A DNA stretch of 64,000 nucleotides from Nitrosomonas sp. Lineage in GTDB: Bacteria; Pseudomonadota; Gammaproteobacteria; Burkholderiales; Nitrosomonadaceae. The notes beneath the pieces are model-generated. The model saw nothing but the letters and a program-made list of their open reading frames with translations, was not told the origin of the DNA and ran no database searches. Positions 17,913 through 27,959 of this stretch are shown piece by piece. The stretch covers positions 317,699 to 381,698 of the forward strand of contig JADJLM010000004.1 in the NCBI GenBank assembly GCA_016710135.1. The letters are read 5' to 3'. Both the position numbers and the translations under genes were made by a program. Numbering within the stretch: position 1 is the first letter of the stretch; each line of letters opens with the position of its first letter.

Positions 17913-18365
17913 TTAAATATTTGTTGGTTTTAAAGCGTGAGCGTTACTAACCTGATGAATATTTGGTTTAGTAGGCTCTTTATTTCCTATAGATCCCCAT
18001 GCTTGCTGTAATTGAGACAATAACTCAATAATTTCATTAATAGTCTCAATATTATTTTGAATATTTGCAATAAGAAGCTGCCTAGTCATATACTCATATA
18101 GCGTCTGCAAATTATTCGCGATTTCACCGCCAACAGTAATATCCAGACTTGCTTTTAGGCCGTTATCGATAATCGATATGGCTTTTGAAATCATTTCACC
18201 CTTTGCTGCAATATTATTGTGTAGAATCTCTTGCTTAGCTCTGCTGAGTGCGTTGATAGATCCTTCAAACAGCATTAGAATTAGCTTATGTGAATCAGCA
18301 GATGCTACCCCAGACTCGACACCAACGCGCTGATATGAATTAATTGCGTAATTTTTTGCAGACAT
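17913..18365 (-). CDS. fliS: Flagellin chaperone FliS
   Basis: A 150-residue four-helix protein with the signatures AINSYQRVGVES and LILMLFEGSINALSRAK. It binds the disordered C-terminus of flagellin in the cytoplasm and prevents premature polymerisation. A roughly 20-residue C-terminal extension after QQAWGSIGN is longer than in most FliS proteins. It lies between fliD and fliT in the usual order. Confidence 0.93.
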   Translation of the reverse strand: MSAKNYAINSYQRVGVESGVASADSHKLILMLFEGSINALSRAKQEILHNNIAAKGEMISKAISIIDNGLKASLDITVGGEIANNLQTLYEYMTRQLLIANIQNNIETINEIIELLSQLQQAWGSIGNKEPTKPNIHQVSNAHALKPTNI

Positions 18366-18417
18366 AAATTTATCTTATATATAAAAAGTTAATAGAACTC
18401 GCTTATCTATCAAAGGG

Positions 18418-19844
18418 CTAATTTCCCGAACTCGCCTTAGGTAAATTTGATAATTGCTGTTGAAGAAAGGTGCTTGTTTGAGTCATGCTAGCAATCATTG
18501 TGTCTAGTGCCGTAAATTGCGCACGGTATCTTTTTCTACATCTTCCAAGCGGCGACCAAGCATTTCACGCTGCTTACCAATATCCTTAATCGTATTATTG
18601 ATTCCATCTAGGCGACCGTCGATTAGGCCGTTGCTCTTAAGCATGCCATCAACTAATTTATCAAGCTTAGCTGCGAATCCGTTAGTAGTAAATAATGAAC
18701 CCAAATCTTTATCGGGGTCATTGATCACCGAAGTTAATTTGGTATTATCGAGCTGCAATGTACCGTCTTTCTGGAAATTTATCCCAATCTGTGAAAGAGA
18801 ATTTAAACTACTTGGGGCACCCGGTAAGAACGAATTCAATACCCCACGTATTTGACTCTCAACCGTACGAACCGTCGCATCTCCTGTTAAAACGGATGCT
18901 TGTTTGTTGGTCACATCATAACGAGAAATATCACTAATTGTTTTTACAAGCTCATTATAAGCTCCAACAAATGCACTAACTGCAGTTTGGATTTTGGATG
19001 TATCCTGACTTATTGACAAACTTGTAGTGGTACCAGGACTGGCTTTTAGCAAATTAAATGTTACGCCCTCTAGAGCGTCTTTTATAGTATTTGAAGATTT
19101 GCTGATTGTTATCCCGTCTATTACCATTGTTGCATTCTGTGCAGCAACTGTTTGTGCCATATTTGCAGTACCACCGGTAGTTGCATCGTAAGCTAATTTC
19201 GATAGTCCCGCATTATTTAGATTATTACCGTCATCATCACTGACTGTAATTTTTAGCGCATTATCTGTACCAGTATTATTTGAAGCGACTACTAAACGAT
19301 TCCCACTTCCATCATTTACAATGCTCGCGGTGACCCCAGCATCGGCTTCATTAATCGTATCGCGGATACTCGCCAAGTCTGTTTGATCGGATTCGATCGT
19401 TATGCTCTTAGATATTTTTGTAGAATTACTGGTAAACGTTCCATCACCATTATAAGTACCAAATTCGATTGTCAGCGTACCACTTCCTATTACTGTACTA
19501 GTGGCAGCAAATGATTCAGACGTGATTTTCTGAGCCTGGGCAAGGTCCTGAACTTCTATTTGATGATTGCCTATTGCGGCATTAGCAGAGGCGCTTGCAG
19601 TCGCTATTGTTGAATCTCCCACGTTGGCCTTAATGCCAGTAAATAGCGATAGATTAGTTAATGTCTTAACACTACTCTGGAAGGAAGATAGGGCCCCTTT
19701 TAAGCTTCCATAAGCAGAGATCTGGGCTTGCTGCGTAGCTTCTTTATTGGTAAGCAGCAACACTGGACGTTGTTCAATCGCCATGAGTTGTCCAACAATT
19801 CCATTGACATCTAGTCCTGAGCCAAGTCCTGGTGAAGAAATCAT
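18418..19844 (-). pseudogene. fliD: Flagellar filament cap protein FliD, one base missing near the C-terminus
   Basis: FliD forms the cap at the filament tip and guides flagellin assembly. The frame from ATG 19844 begins MISSPGLGSGLDVNGIVGQL, the classic FliD N-terminus, and contains the central D2/D3 domains and the GINFQKDGTLQLD block. It then stops at RNLRH. Adding one A to the five-A run (T run at 18531-18535 on the plus strand) changes the end to KRYRAQFTALDTMIASMTQTSTFL and extends to a stop at 18418. That is the normal FliD C-terminus (about 475 residues in all). A missing base in the consensus is the simplest reading. Confidence 0.92.
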
Positions 19845-19877
19845 TTTAATTCCCTTTATCGAGTGAGTTAGCTACAT

Positions 19878-20243
19878 TTATGCCTTATCATGAAACAGTA
19901 GTCCTTCAATTTTTCCTAAAGCACGCGCAATCGAAATTGCTTCCTCAGATGGAAATTGACGTATCACTTCCTGAGTTTGAGCGTCCATGATTTTAACTAC
20001 AGTTTTTCCAGTTTCTTCGTCTATTGAGAACTGCAGATTGGGAGCGAGTGTTTGTGTAAAATGCTGAATCTGATTTACTGCCTCTTTAACTTCTTCTAGT
20101 TCAATCGTATTTTGTTTATTTACCAGACTTGGCTCAGGAGTGACTGCCGTCTGAGCAGGAATATGTTCACTTTTTTGTACCTTTTGTTGAGGCAATGCGG
20201 GCTGTAAGAAGTCTGCTATTCCTGTAGCTGAACTTATCATCAT
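19878..20243 (-). CDS. flaG: FlaG family flagellar protein
   Basis: A 121-residue protein with a low-complexity first half and a conserved C-terminal FlaG domain: LQFSIDEETGKTVVKIMDAQ and VIRQFPSEEAISIARAL. FlaG influences filament length in several bacteria and is usually encoded between fliC and fliD, as here. Its ribosome-binding site (AAAGGAG) lies just after the hairpin that separates it from fliC. Confidence 0.9.
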   Translation of the reverse strand: MMISSATGIADFLQPALPQQKVQKSEHIPAQTAVTPEPSLVNKQNTIELEEVKEAVNQIQHFTQTLAPNLQFSIDEETGKTVVKIMDAQTQEVIRQFPSEEAISIARALGKIEGLLFHDKA

Positions 20244-20264
20244 CTTGAACTCCTTTTTATAACT

Positions 20265-20302
20265 GGTTTAGGGTAGCGATGATTATTGAGCTACCCTAAA
20301 CC
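20265..20302 (-). terminator. Strong hairpin between fliC and flaG
   Basis: GGTTTAGGGTAGC at 20265-20277 and its exact complement at 20290-20302 form a 13-bp stem with a 12-base loop. It lies 21 bases after the fliC stop. On the minus strand no T tract follows, so it may act as an RNA-stabilising or partial-termination element that gives much more fliC than flaG-fliD mRNA. Confidence 0.65.
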
Positions 20303-20322
20303 AAGCATTATCAATACTATGC

Positions 20323-22027
20323 TTATCTTAATAAAGACAAAACATTATTAGGTATTGCATTCGCTTGAGCGAGCATTGCAACACCAGCTTGTTGTAGAAT
20401 CTGTGCTCGTGTCATGCTTGCTGTCTCTGCTGCAAAATCTGCATCACGAATACGACTACGTGATGCAGAAAGATTCTCAGAGGAGGTTTGCAGATTACTA
20501 ATCGTGCTTTCAAGACGATTTTGAATCGCACCAAAGCGTGCACGTTGATCATTAACTGTTGTCAGGGCAGAGTCGACAATTGCGAGCGTACGAGTAGCCG
20601 CTTCTGCAGTCGTAATATCCATTGCACTAGCTGCTTGCAATTGAGCGCCATAGGTACCAGCTGCAGCAGTACCTGGTGTTCCGGCATCTTGAAAGACATC
20701 AGCAACTCCTGTTGTTACAGTGAATGCTTTCGATGAGTCCAGGACAACCTTCCCAGTTAGCCAAGCGCCATCTCCATGGCCCCATACACCAGTAGTTGTA
20801 TCTAGGCCGCCTCCCGCCAGATGTAACAGCGAAACTATCAACTTGCCGTTGTATCGCCATCTAGCACCGCAGTATCGGATACTAGAATGTTAAGAGCAAC
20901 GGGAGGAGCAGCGTTATCATAAGAGTTATTCGCGATGCGTAGATCGTTGCCTTGAGCGTTTGTTAGTTTAAGCGCCCAATAACCATCCTCAGTTAATACC
21001 GCTTCTGCGGTAAAACCCGTCTTAGCTGCTGCGTCATTAAAAGCCTGTACAGCGCTACTCAGATAACCACCGGAGTCGACGTCTGCTGCATCATCTGGCC
21101 CACCAGTTTTAAATGAAACAGTCGTGTATTTCGGGTCCTCTCCACTACCTGAGTAATCTGTTGAGATAGCAAATGAATACGTAGTATTTTGCATAAATCC
21201 AACGCCAGTTCCAGTTCCTGCGCCTAATACAACTTCAGTAGTTGCGCTTGCATTTACTCCGCTTCCAGTGCGGTTAATTGCGGTTGCGATTTCACTTGCG
21301 CTTGCGCCTGCGCGATAATAAACGTCAAAATTACCGGAACCTGTAGAAACTCTGAAATTTCCTGCCGTGATAGCACCATTGATGCCAGATACATCACCTA
21401 TCGTCCACTCAAAAGGACTGAGTTTCCGAAGGCATTGCCCCCTGAACCGACCGTCCCAGCAACCAGATCACCCGAACCACCAGCTTTAAAAGCCGCTAAG
21501 CCGCCGATACGATAATTCCCAAATGCATTAGTTTGAAAATTACCTGAGGAGGCTGAAATTGTTTGGTTTGCATTTGCACCGACTTGGAAATTCATGGTAC
21601 TAAAAGATCCATCAAGAAGGTTTAAGCCATTAAATTGAGTTTGGCTTGATACACGCTGAATTTCTGCAGTTAACTGGGTTACCTCAGCTTGGAGAGCTGC
21701 ACGATCGCTTGCGGTATTAGTGGCATTCGCTGCTTGTACTGACAATTCACGAATACGCTGTAAGTTATTACCAATTTCAGTTAATGCGCCTTCAGCCGTT
21801 TGGGACATTGATATACCATCATTTGCGTTACGAGCCGCTTGATTCAGGCCTCGAATTTGTGTGCTCATTCTTTCAGAAATTGCGAGACCAGCAGCGTCAT
21901 CTTTAGCGCTGTTAATACGTAAGCCAGATGATAAACGCTCTAGGGCAGTATTTAACATACCTTGTGAGCCATTTAAATTTCGTTGAGCGTTCAACGAGGC
22001 AATATTAGTATTGATAATTTGTGGCAT
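20323..22027 (-). pseudogene. fliC: Flagellin, reading frame broken twice
   Basis: The filament subunit. The N-terminus (22027 to 21398) is typical: PQIINTNIASLNAQRNL, then GLRINSAKDDAAGLAISERM and GTQ-type helices. The C-terminus (20841 to 20323) is also typical: RIRDADFAAETASMTRAQIL and ending NVLSLLR. The middle (about 21411 to 20838) is in a third frame. Adding one base near the short C/T runs at 21411-21417 gives PFEWTIGDVSG and joins parts one and two. A second missing base must lie shortly before 20841. Total length would be about 568 residues, a flagellin with a large variable D2/D3 region. Both breaks have the same direction as the others in the window, so the gene is probably intact in the cell. 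Confidence 0.92.
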
Positions 22028-22064
22028 TTGTTTCTCCTTCAGAGTTTAATTACTATCAATTAGT

Positions 22065-22086
22065 AAAAATGCGGCGCTCGTGCCGC
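22065..22086 (-). terminator. Terminator-like hairpin with T tract in the fliC leader
   Basis: Read on the minus strand, GCGGC, a six-base loop and GCCGC (22086-22071) are followed by ATTTTT (22070-22065). This is a small intrinsic-terminator shape only 37 bases before the fliC ATG and pointing toward fliC. No gene on the minus strand lies upstream that would need a terminator. The fliC ribosome-binding site (AAGGAG) follows it. No convincing FliA promoter was found between it and fliC or in the 22087-22283 region. Confidence 0.5.
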
Positions 22087-22283
22087 TTACGGTGACGTTG
22101 ACTCTGCCTGCAATCCATTCAGGTCATGTTGAGTCGCTGTTGATGAAGGTAAACGGAATGGCTAATAAAAAGTTTAATTAGTAATTAATGGATTTGTGTG
22201 GACTTATAACAAATGAATATGAGGATTATACTTGCGATGGTAATAATGGTCGGTTATGCTGGTTGCAATTCATTAATTAACAC

Positions 22284-23783
22284 ATGCTTATTGTGAATGA
22301 ATCACTATTATCTATACTCTTAGTGGGCTTTCTAAATCCGAGTGCGGAGACTGTTTGTAAGATACTTGCGGATGAGGATATAAATTTTGATTCTAAATTT
22401 GTGGACACTCATGATGAATTTCTACACGCAATACAAAATTGTCACTGGGATGTCATCATAGCAAATGCAGTTACCCTTGAAACGGGTACTCACGCAGTTC
22501 TCAATTACTTTTCTCAAGTAAATCAGTTTCTGAAAATTCCAGTAATCATCGTGTCGAATGAAAGTAATGAACAATCCGCTAGAGGTTTTCTGAAAGCGGG
22601 GGCCTATGATTTCATGCTAATGTCGAGCCTAGTTAGGCTAGCTCCAGTAATTAAGAAATGTGCGCAAGAGTTGAAAAGTGTTCAGGAAAATCGTGTTACT
22701 CAGCTTAATCTTCAAAAGAGTGAAGCACGATTTCGGGCTATCGCATCCAATTTGCCAGGTTTGGTATTTCAGTTCCTGAAGAAACCGGATAATTCGATTG
22801 CTTTTCCGTTTGTGAGTGAAGGAGTACTGATGCTACTGGGGTTAACCGCTGAGGAGTTAACTACATGCCCTGAACTGTTTTATCAGATGATACTTCCTGA
22901 GGATCAGTATTCATATAATGAGCAAATGCAAACATCAGCCAAAAATTTTTCTACCTGGAATTGGGAAGGAAAAATTAAAGTAAAAGATGATAGAGATATA
23001 AAGTGGATTAGCTTGCGTGCAACTCCTCGGCAATCTAATCAAGGAGGTATTCTATGGGACGGGATTGTACTTAATATTACTCGAAATAAGTTAGCCGAGA
23101 TTGAACTTGCAAATTCACACGCACAGTTAGCAGAATTATCTTCCTATTTACAAAAAATTAAAGAACATGAGCGTATGCGTATTGCGCGTGAAATTCATGA
23201 TGACATTGGCGGCACATTGACAGCAATTAAATGTGAGCTCCAACCGTGTATTGATATCGATAAGCCTCGATCCCCAGAATTTTATCAGCAGAAGACTAGA
23301 TCGATTGAGGAATTAGTTGATTATGTAATCGATAGTACTCGTAGAATCTCATTAGACCTTAGGCCTGGTGTATTGGATGTGGGCATTGTAGCGTCAGTTC
23401 ACTGGCAAGCGAGGGAGTTCAGTAAACGTAATCATATTCCTTGTGAGGTGCTATGTGAGAGTGAGGATATCTCACTCAATGATGATCTTGCTGTAGCAAT
23501 CTTTAGAATATTCCAGGAAACTCTGACAAATATTACAAAACATGCAAATGCATCTATTGTAAAAGTTAGACTTGCTGAAATAAATGATTATGTCTTATTG
23601 GAAGTTATTGATAATGGTAGAGGAATTACTGATCTTGAAATGAAAAAACCAAACTCATTTGGTATTCGTGGTATTCGAGAACGTTGTCAGCAATTAGGCG
23701 GTGATTTTTTTATAACGGGCACTAAAGAAAAAGGGACTAGTGTTCTGATTAAGATTCCTATCGAAATCAAGATAATGAATTAA
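22284..23783 (+). CDS. PAS-containing NarX-type sensor histidine kinase
   Basis: A 499-residue soluble kinase. Residues about 8-125 resemble a receiver domain (ILLVGFLNPSAETVCKI, then VIIANAVTLETG in place of the phosphoacceptor Asp region and LKAGAYDFML), so it looks like a pseudo-receiver. A PAS fold follows (about 145-275). The HisKA_3 dimerisation domain carries His305 in AREIHDDIGGTL, and the ATPase domain shows ITKHANASIVKVRL (N box) and VIDNGRGI (G box). No membrane segment is present, so it senses a cytoplasmic cue. It precedes a LuxR-type response regulator by 34 bases and is divergent from fliC, so a link to flagellar control is possible but not shown. Confidence 0.9.
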   Translation: MLIVNESLLSILLVGFLNPSAETVCKILADEDINFDSKFVDTHDEFLHAIQNCHWDVIIANAVTLETGTHAVLNYFSQVNQFLKIPVIIVSNESNEQSARGFLKAGAYDFMLMSSLVRLAPVIKKCAQELKSVQENRVTQLNLQKSEARFRAIASNLPGLVFQFLKKPDNSIAFPFVSEGVLMLLGLTAEELTTCPELFYQMILPEDQYSYNEQMQTSAKNFSTWNWEGKIKVKDDRDIKWISLRATPRQSNQGGILWDGIVLNITRNKLAEIELANSHAQLAELSSYLQKIKEHERMRIAREIHDDIGGTLTAIKCELQPCIDIDKPRSPEFYQQKTRSIEELVDYVIDSTRRISLDLRPGVLDVGIVASVHWQAREFSKRNHIPCEVLCESEDISLNDDLAVAIFRIFQETLTNITKHANASIVKVRLAEINDYVLLEVIDNGRGITDLEMKKPNSFGIRGIRERCQQLGGDFFITGTKEKGTSVLIKIPIEIKIMN

Positions 23784-23817
23784 CCCATGGTATTGTGACT
23801 AGCCACAAAGGACAAAG

Positions 23818-24450
23818 ATGATACGAGTAATGATTGCTGACGATCATGCGATCGTACGTCAAGGCTTAAAACAAATTTTAAGTGAAACCGGTGATATTAG
23901 CGTAACGGGGGAAGCAGAAACCGGATTTCAAGCTGTAAAAGTCATACGACAACAAGAGTTTGACGTGATGCTACTGGATATTTCTTTACCTGATCGAAAT
24001 GGTATCGAGATATTAAAGCAAATTAAAAAAGATAGGCCCAATTTAATGGTGCTCATGCTCAGTATGCATAATGAGAATGAATTTGCATTGCGCGCGCTTA
24101 AAGCAGGCGCTTCTGGGTATTTGAATAAGCAAAGCGCACCAGCTCAACTTGTAACAGCAATTCGACAAGTTTCAGGAGGGCATAAGTATATCTCTCCCGC
24201 ATTGGCTCAGGAATTGGCAAATGCATGGACTTCAGAAGCAGATCGACCACTTCATGAAAATCTTTCTGACCGTGAATTTCAAACCTTATGTTTGATTGCA
24301 TCAGGCAAGACGCTCTCTGAGATTTCTATTGAAATGTGTTTAAGCCCAAAGACAGTCAGTGTTTATCGAGCAAGAATGATGGAAAAATTAAAAATTTCCA
24401 ATAATTCTGAATTAGTTCGTTACGCAATTAAACATAAGTTAGTTGACTAA
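23818..24450 (+). CDS. NarL/FixJ-type response regulator
   Basis: A 210-residue regulator. The N-terminal receiver domain has the acidic pocket ADDHAIVRQG, the phosphoacceptor Asp54 in LLDISLPDRNG and the switch Lys in YLNKQSAPA. The C-terminal LuxR helix-turn-helix (about 148-208) reads LSDREFQTLCLIASGKTLSEIS and LSPKTVSVYRARMMEKL. Its partner is the kinase gene directly upstream. Targets cannot be read from the sequence; the adjacent flagellin gene is an obvious candidate. Confidence 0.94.
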   Translation: MIRVMIADDHAIVRQGLKQILSETGDISVTGEAETGFQAVKVIRQQEFDVMLLDISLPDRNGIEILKQIKKDRPNLMVLMLSMHNENEFALRALKAGASGYLNKQSAPAQLVTAIRQVSGGHKYISPALAQELANAWTSEADRPLHENLSDREFQTLCLIASGKTLSEISIEMCLSPKTVSVYRARMMEKLKISNNSELVRYAIKHKLVD

Positions 24451-24642
24451 AAATCTTGTTTAAGTAAAAAAAACAGAATAAAGGGCTTTTTCATCCTTAG
24501 TTTCATTTCTTACTTCATCGTAGATTTGCTAATCTGCTAAACGAAGAAATAAATTCTGAGATAAGTTCTCCTTCAGAAAACAATCCATACTTATCTAACG
24601 TAAGAATTTCATTTATGAAACCAGAAGAGAGGTCTCATCGAT

Positions 24643-25446
24643 ATGAAGAATTTAAAAAAAGAAAAATTACTAAGATTAATTAATACATCTGGAGTAGCTA
24701 TGCGCAAGCCTGAGGATGAGGTAGATAGCAATTCTTTAACTGCAGAAGGTGAATATTACCAACAAGTTGAACAGTTTGCGCAAAGAATTCGTAAAACCAG
24801 TGATGTTGATGAAATGATCAAAATCTTAGAAACACTTCTCAATGAAACGAAGGGATTACATAGTAATAATGAAATACAGAACACGCACGAGCTTCGTCGT
24901 GCAGAGACCAAGATCGAGTCTCTAAAATATGAGTTAGAGGAGCTCAGAGAGCTTGTTCATACTGATCAAATGACTGGCACTTATAACCGTCGAGGCCTTG
25001 ATAATATTTTTACGCGTGAAGCTGCACGCGCAGATCGTTATGAAAACGCACTCTGTGTCGTTTTAATCGATCTGGATGATTTTAAATTCATTAATGATAC
25101 TTATGGTCATCTACTTGGGGATAGTGCACTGATTCATTTCGCAACAATAGCTAAAAAAACAATTCGTCCAAGTGATGTAATTGCGCGCTATGGTGGAGAG
25201 GAATTCCTGATCATATTGCCTGACACGAGGCCTGAAGAGGCGGTTTGGGTTATGCAACGCTTGCAAAAGAATTTATCAAAAAATCTCTTATTAGATAGCG
25301 AAAACATACCAATTAAAATTACTTTTAGCGGCGGAATTACATTGCGTAAGTTTCAAGAAACACAGAATACCGTAATCAAACGTGCCGATAAAGCACTTTA
25401 TCGTGCTAAACAGTATGGCAAGAATCGTATTGAAATAACTGCGTAA
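24643..25446 (+). CDS. Diguanylate cyclase (GGEEF)
   Basis: A 267-residue cytoplasmic protein. The N-terminal 110 residues are helical, with a coiled-coil stretch (RRAETKIESLKYELEELREL). The GGEEF domain starts at DQMTGTYNRRGLD, and the active-site GGEEF is at residues 184-188. An RPSD sequence five residues upstream is a complete allosteric I-site (RxxD), so the enzyme should make c-di-GMP and be product-inhibited. A 192-base AT-rich leader separates it from the response regulator. It precedes an EAL-HDOD gene. Confidence 0.93.
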   Translation: MKNLKKEKLLRLINTSGVAMRKPEDEVDSNSLTAEGEYYQQVEQFAQRIRKTSDVDEMIKILETLLNETKGLHSNNEIQNTHELRRAETKIESLKYELEELRELVHTDQMTGTYNRRGLDNIFTREAARADRYENALCVVLIDLDDFKFINDTYGHLLGDSALIHFATIAKKTIRPSDVIARYGGEEFLIILPDTRPEEAVWVMQRLQKNLSKNLLLDSENIPIKITFSGGITLRKFQETQNTVIKRADKALYRAKQYGKNRIEITA

Positions 25447-25527
25447 TTTATTTTTATTAACTGCAACTACACGATAATTTTAGCTATTTTCAAGTTTACA
25501 TATGACTTTCAATTCTGGAGTGGCGTA

Positions 25528-26763
25528 ATGGAGGAGGTATTTTTAGGCAGGCAACCCATATTAGATCGTAACCAGAATTTAGTAGCGTTTGAATTATTAT
25601 TCCGTGCTGGAGAAGTCAACGAGGCTAACGTTACCAATGATGTTCATGCATCAGCCAGTGTAATGGTCAATGCTTACGGTCAACTGGGCATACAGCGCGT
25701 GCTTGGTCAACAGCGAGGCTTTATTAACATCAGTACAGAATTGCTAATGAGTGACGCGATACTATTACTGCCAAGTAATCACATCGTGCTCGAATTACTT
25801 GAATCAATACAAATTACTGATCAAGTAGTTAAACGCTGTCTAGAATTAAAGCGAATGGGTTACCACCTTGCACTCGATGATGTAACTGAGATCAATAGAA
25901 GAATAGAGCAGATGTTACCTATTGTTAATGTTGTAAAACTAGATGTGCTTGCGATTGAGGAAACCAAGCTAAAAGAGATTATCAATACAGTAAGACGCTG
26001 GCCAGTTATTTTGTTAGCAGAAAAAGTTGATAGTCCAGAATTAGCAAAAAAATGTGCAGCACTCGGTTTTGATATGTTTCAAGGCTATCATTTTGCAAAA
26101 CCTGAGATTATTTCAGGTAAGCGAGTTGATGCGAATAAGCTTCCATTGTTAAATTTATTAACTATGGTGATGAGTGATTGTGAGGCCGAAGAGATTGAGG
26201 CAGAACTTAAGCACCAACCAAATCTTAGCTATAATTTGCTACGCTTAGTAAATTCAGTTAGTTTTGGTTTACAGCAAAGAATTAATTCTATTAAGCAAGC
26301 AGTGGTAATTTTAGGCCGGCAACAACTGCAAAGGTGGGTTCAGCTGTTGTTATACACATCTGATTCATCGGGAGATAGCATTTCTAACGCATTAATGCAA
26401 ACTGCTGCAGTTCGTGGAAAATTGATGGAACTTATTGCTCAGGTCGATCGCCCTCATGATAAATCATATCAAGATCGTGCTTTTATGGTGGGTATTTTCT
26501 CACTTTTAGATACGCTTCTTGGGATTGAAATGCAACAAATTGTTGACAAACTCAATGTTCCCGAGGAGCTAACTCAAGCGTTATTACAACGATCAGGTCG
26601 TCTAGGACGCCAGCTTGCTCTTATTGAGGCTAACGAAAAAGGTGATGTTACTCAAGTTCAAAATATACTTAAAGAGATTAATTTTTTAAGCCTATCGCAA
26701 CTAACTCATGCAGAACTGGAAGCATTAAGCTGGACAAATAGAATAAATGAAACCGCTCATTAA
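25528..26763 (+). CDS. EAL-HDOD (YuxH-type) signalling protein
   Basis: A 411-residue protein. The N-terminal EAL-like domain begins EVFLGRQPILDRNQNLVAFELLFRA (residues 3-27); the catalytic EAL is replaced by ELL and several metal ligands are missing, though VVKLDVLAIEE and GFDMFQGYHFAKP remain. The C-terminal half (about 200-405) is an HDOD domain (LSYNLLRLVNSVSFGLQQRINS and AVVILGRQQLQRWVQLLL). Such proteins often bind c-di-GMP or act as scaffolds without hydrolysing it. The pairing with a diguanylate cyclase 81 bases upstream suggests an effector or modulator role. Confidence 0.9.
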   Translation: MEEVFLGRQPILDRNQNLVAFELLFRAGEVNEANVTNDVHASASVMVNAYGQLGIQRVLGQQRGFINISTELLMSDAILLLPSNHIVLELLESIQITDQVVKRCLELKRMGYHLALDDVTEINRRIEQMLPIVNVVKLDVLAIEETKLKEIINTVRRWPVILLAEKVDSPELAKKCAALGFDMFQGYHFAKPEIISGKRVDANKLPLLNLLTMVMSDCEAEEIEAELKHQPNLSYNLLRLVNSVSFGLQQRINSIKQAVVILGRQQLQRWVQLLLYTSDSSGDSISNALMQTAAVRGKLMELIAQVDRPHDKSYQDRAFMVGIFSLLDTLLGIEMQQIVDKLNVPEELTQALLQRSGRLGRQLALIEANEKGDVTQVQNILKEINFLSLSQLTHAELEALSWTNRINETAH

Positions 26764-26872
26764 TATTTAGTCGTTTCCACAAAATTTCATCACCGACTTC
26801 TGATGTGGAGAACGCTTAAAGAAATTGTCCTCTGAGCAAGTACAACTCAAGAAAGGTGTATCGAACCTAATT

Positions 26873-27958
26873 TGTACTAGCTCAGATCAGATCGTACAGT
26901 TACCGAATTGATTGGATGTCTGTCAGATTAGATTTGGTTCAGATTTTTGCTGTTCCAAATCGTTTTCCCACTGAGCAAAGTCTCCATAGGAGTTTTTCCA
27001 TTGAGACTTTTCCCTGATGAGTTCTTTCATTATTATAATAACGTCCAGCTGTCAGGTCCTTTTGAGTGACTCCAAATCGTGAAGCTTTTTGCGGAAAGTC
27101 CTTGATAGAATTCCTGTAAGATGGTTTTTGGAATCGCTAGATCCGTTGGTCTGGGGACGGCTTTGTTTTGGTCGATATCATGATTGCCAATTGCTGGTAA
27201 TCACTGTCAAGCGCAACTCCTCTGTCCGTTAATATTCGCAACTGGGTAAACCCTGGCAGAATGGCAGCACCTTGTCATTTAGGATATGGCGCAGTAATTG
27301 ATGTTTTGGCCGTATAGAGCTTGCAATGCACTCCTTGGAGTAAGTATCATAAAAGTTTGCTGATAAATCGACCAACACCTTTAGATTTCCCACATAGAAG
27401 GTGCCTGGCGCCCAAAACCAGGGTGCATCGTTTCTATTTCACGCTGGCAATATCATCCTGTTCTTTTCTCCATGCTGCGATTTGTGCATCATTCAAAAGA
27501 TGCCTCACGGGATCTTGGTTTCCAGTGCAGCAGGCGATCTTTGAAGTTGGGTGGACCACTACCTGATACATAAATACCGCTTTTGCGTAATTCGTTGCTG
27601 GTTCGATGCTGGCCGGCCGATACTCCTGCATAGGCTACCACCGCCCGCTCAGGGCTTCATCGATTCTTAAAGTTAGCAACACGACGATCCTGATTGATCA
27701 ATGCTTCCAGACCGTTTGTCTCAACTAATTCCTGATAGCGATAAAATGTCTCTCGAACTCCCATTATCTTGCAGGCTTTTGAGATATTCTGAAGTTCTTC
27801 AGCAAGATTGAGCAACCCTGCTTTATGTTTAATGATTGGATTGTTAGTATGCAACATGAGCGTTACCTCCATTTATGTTTGATTTTAAATTTCAACACCC
27901 ATATCAAACTCGTAACGCCCCGATTTAGCCCTTTGTACGATTAGATCTGAACTATACA
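26873..27958 (-). mobile_element. Decayed IS481 element with 7-bp target duplication
   Basis: The full element is 1086 bases. The left end TGTACTAGCTCAGATCAGAT at 26873 and the right end (reverse complement TGTATAGTTCAGATCTAATC, ending at 27958) are imperfect terminal repeats. CCTAATT at 26866-26872 is repeated at 27959-27965 as the target duplication. The right-hand duplication contains the TAG stop of the GGEEF gene, so that gene kept its end. Compared with the copy at 63490, this copy lacks dozens of bases at some 15-20 scattered places but has almost no substitutions. Confidence 0.92.
26928..27857 (-). pseudogene. IS481 transposase, multiply frameshifted
   Basis: The N-terminal helix-turn-helix is readable from ATG 27857 (LNLAEELQNISKACKIMGVRETFYRYQELVE, residues about 16-46). 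The frame ends near 27657 at VANFKNR. The remaining integrase-like DDE core and the C-terminus survive only as short frames on the same strand, because many small deletions break them. The expected stop is near 26928 by comparison with 15934. No active transposase can be made from this copy as written. Confidence 0.85.
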
Positions 27959-27959
27959 C

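Noticed and set aside
22087..22283. Sigma-28 promoter for fliC
   Set aside because: TAAACTTT and GCC occur on the minus strand but the spacing is only six bases instead of 11.
24451..24642. c-di-GMP riboswitch before the diguanylate cyclase
   Set aside because: No GEMM-type conserved sequence in this AT-rich leader.
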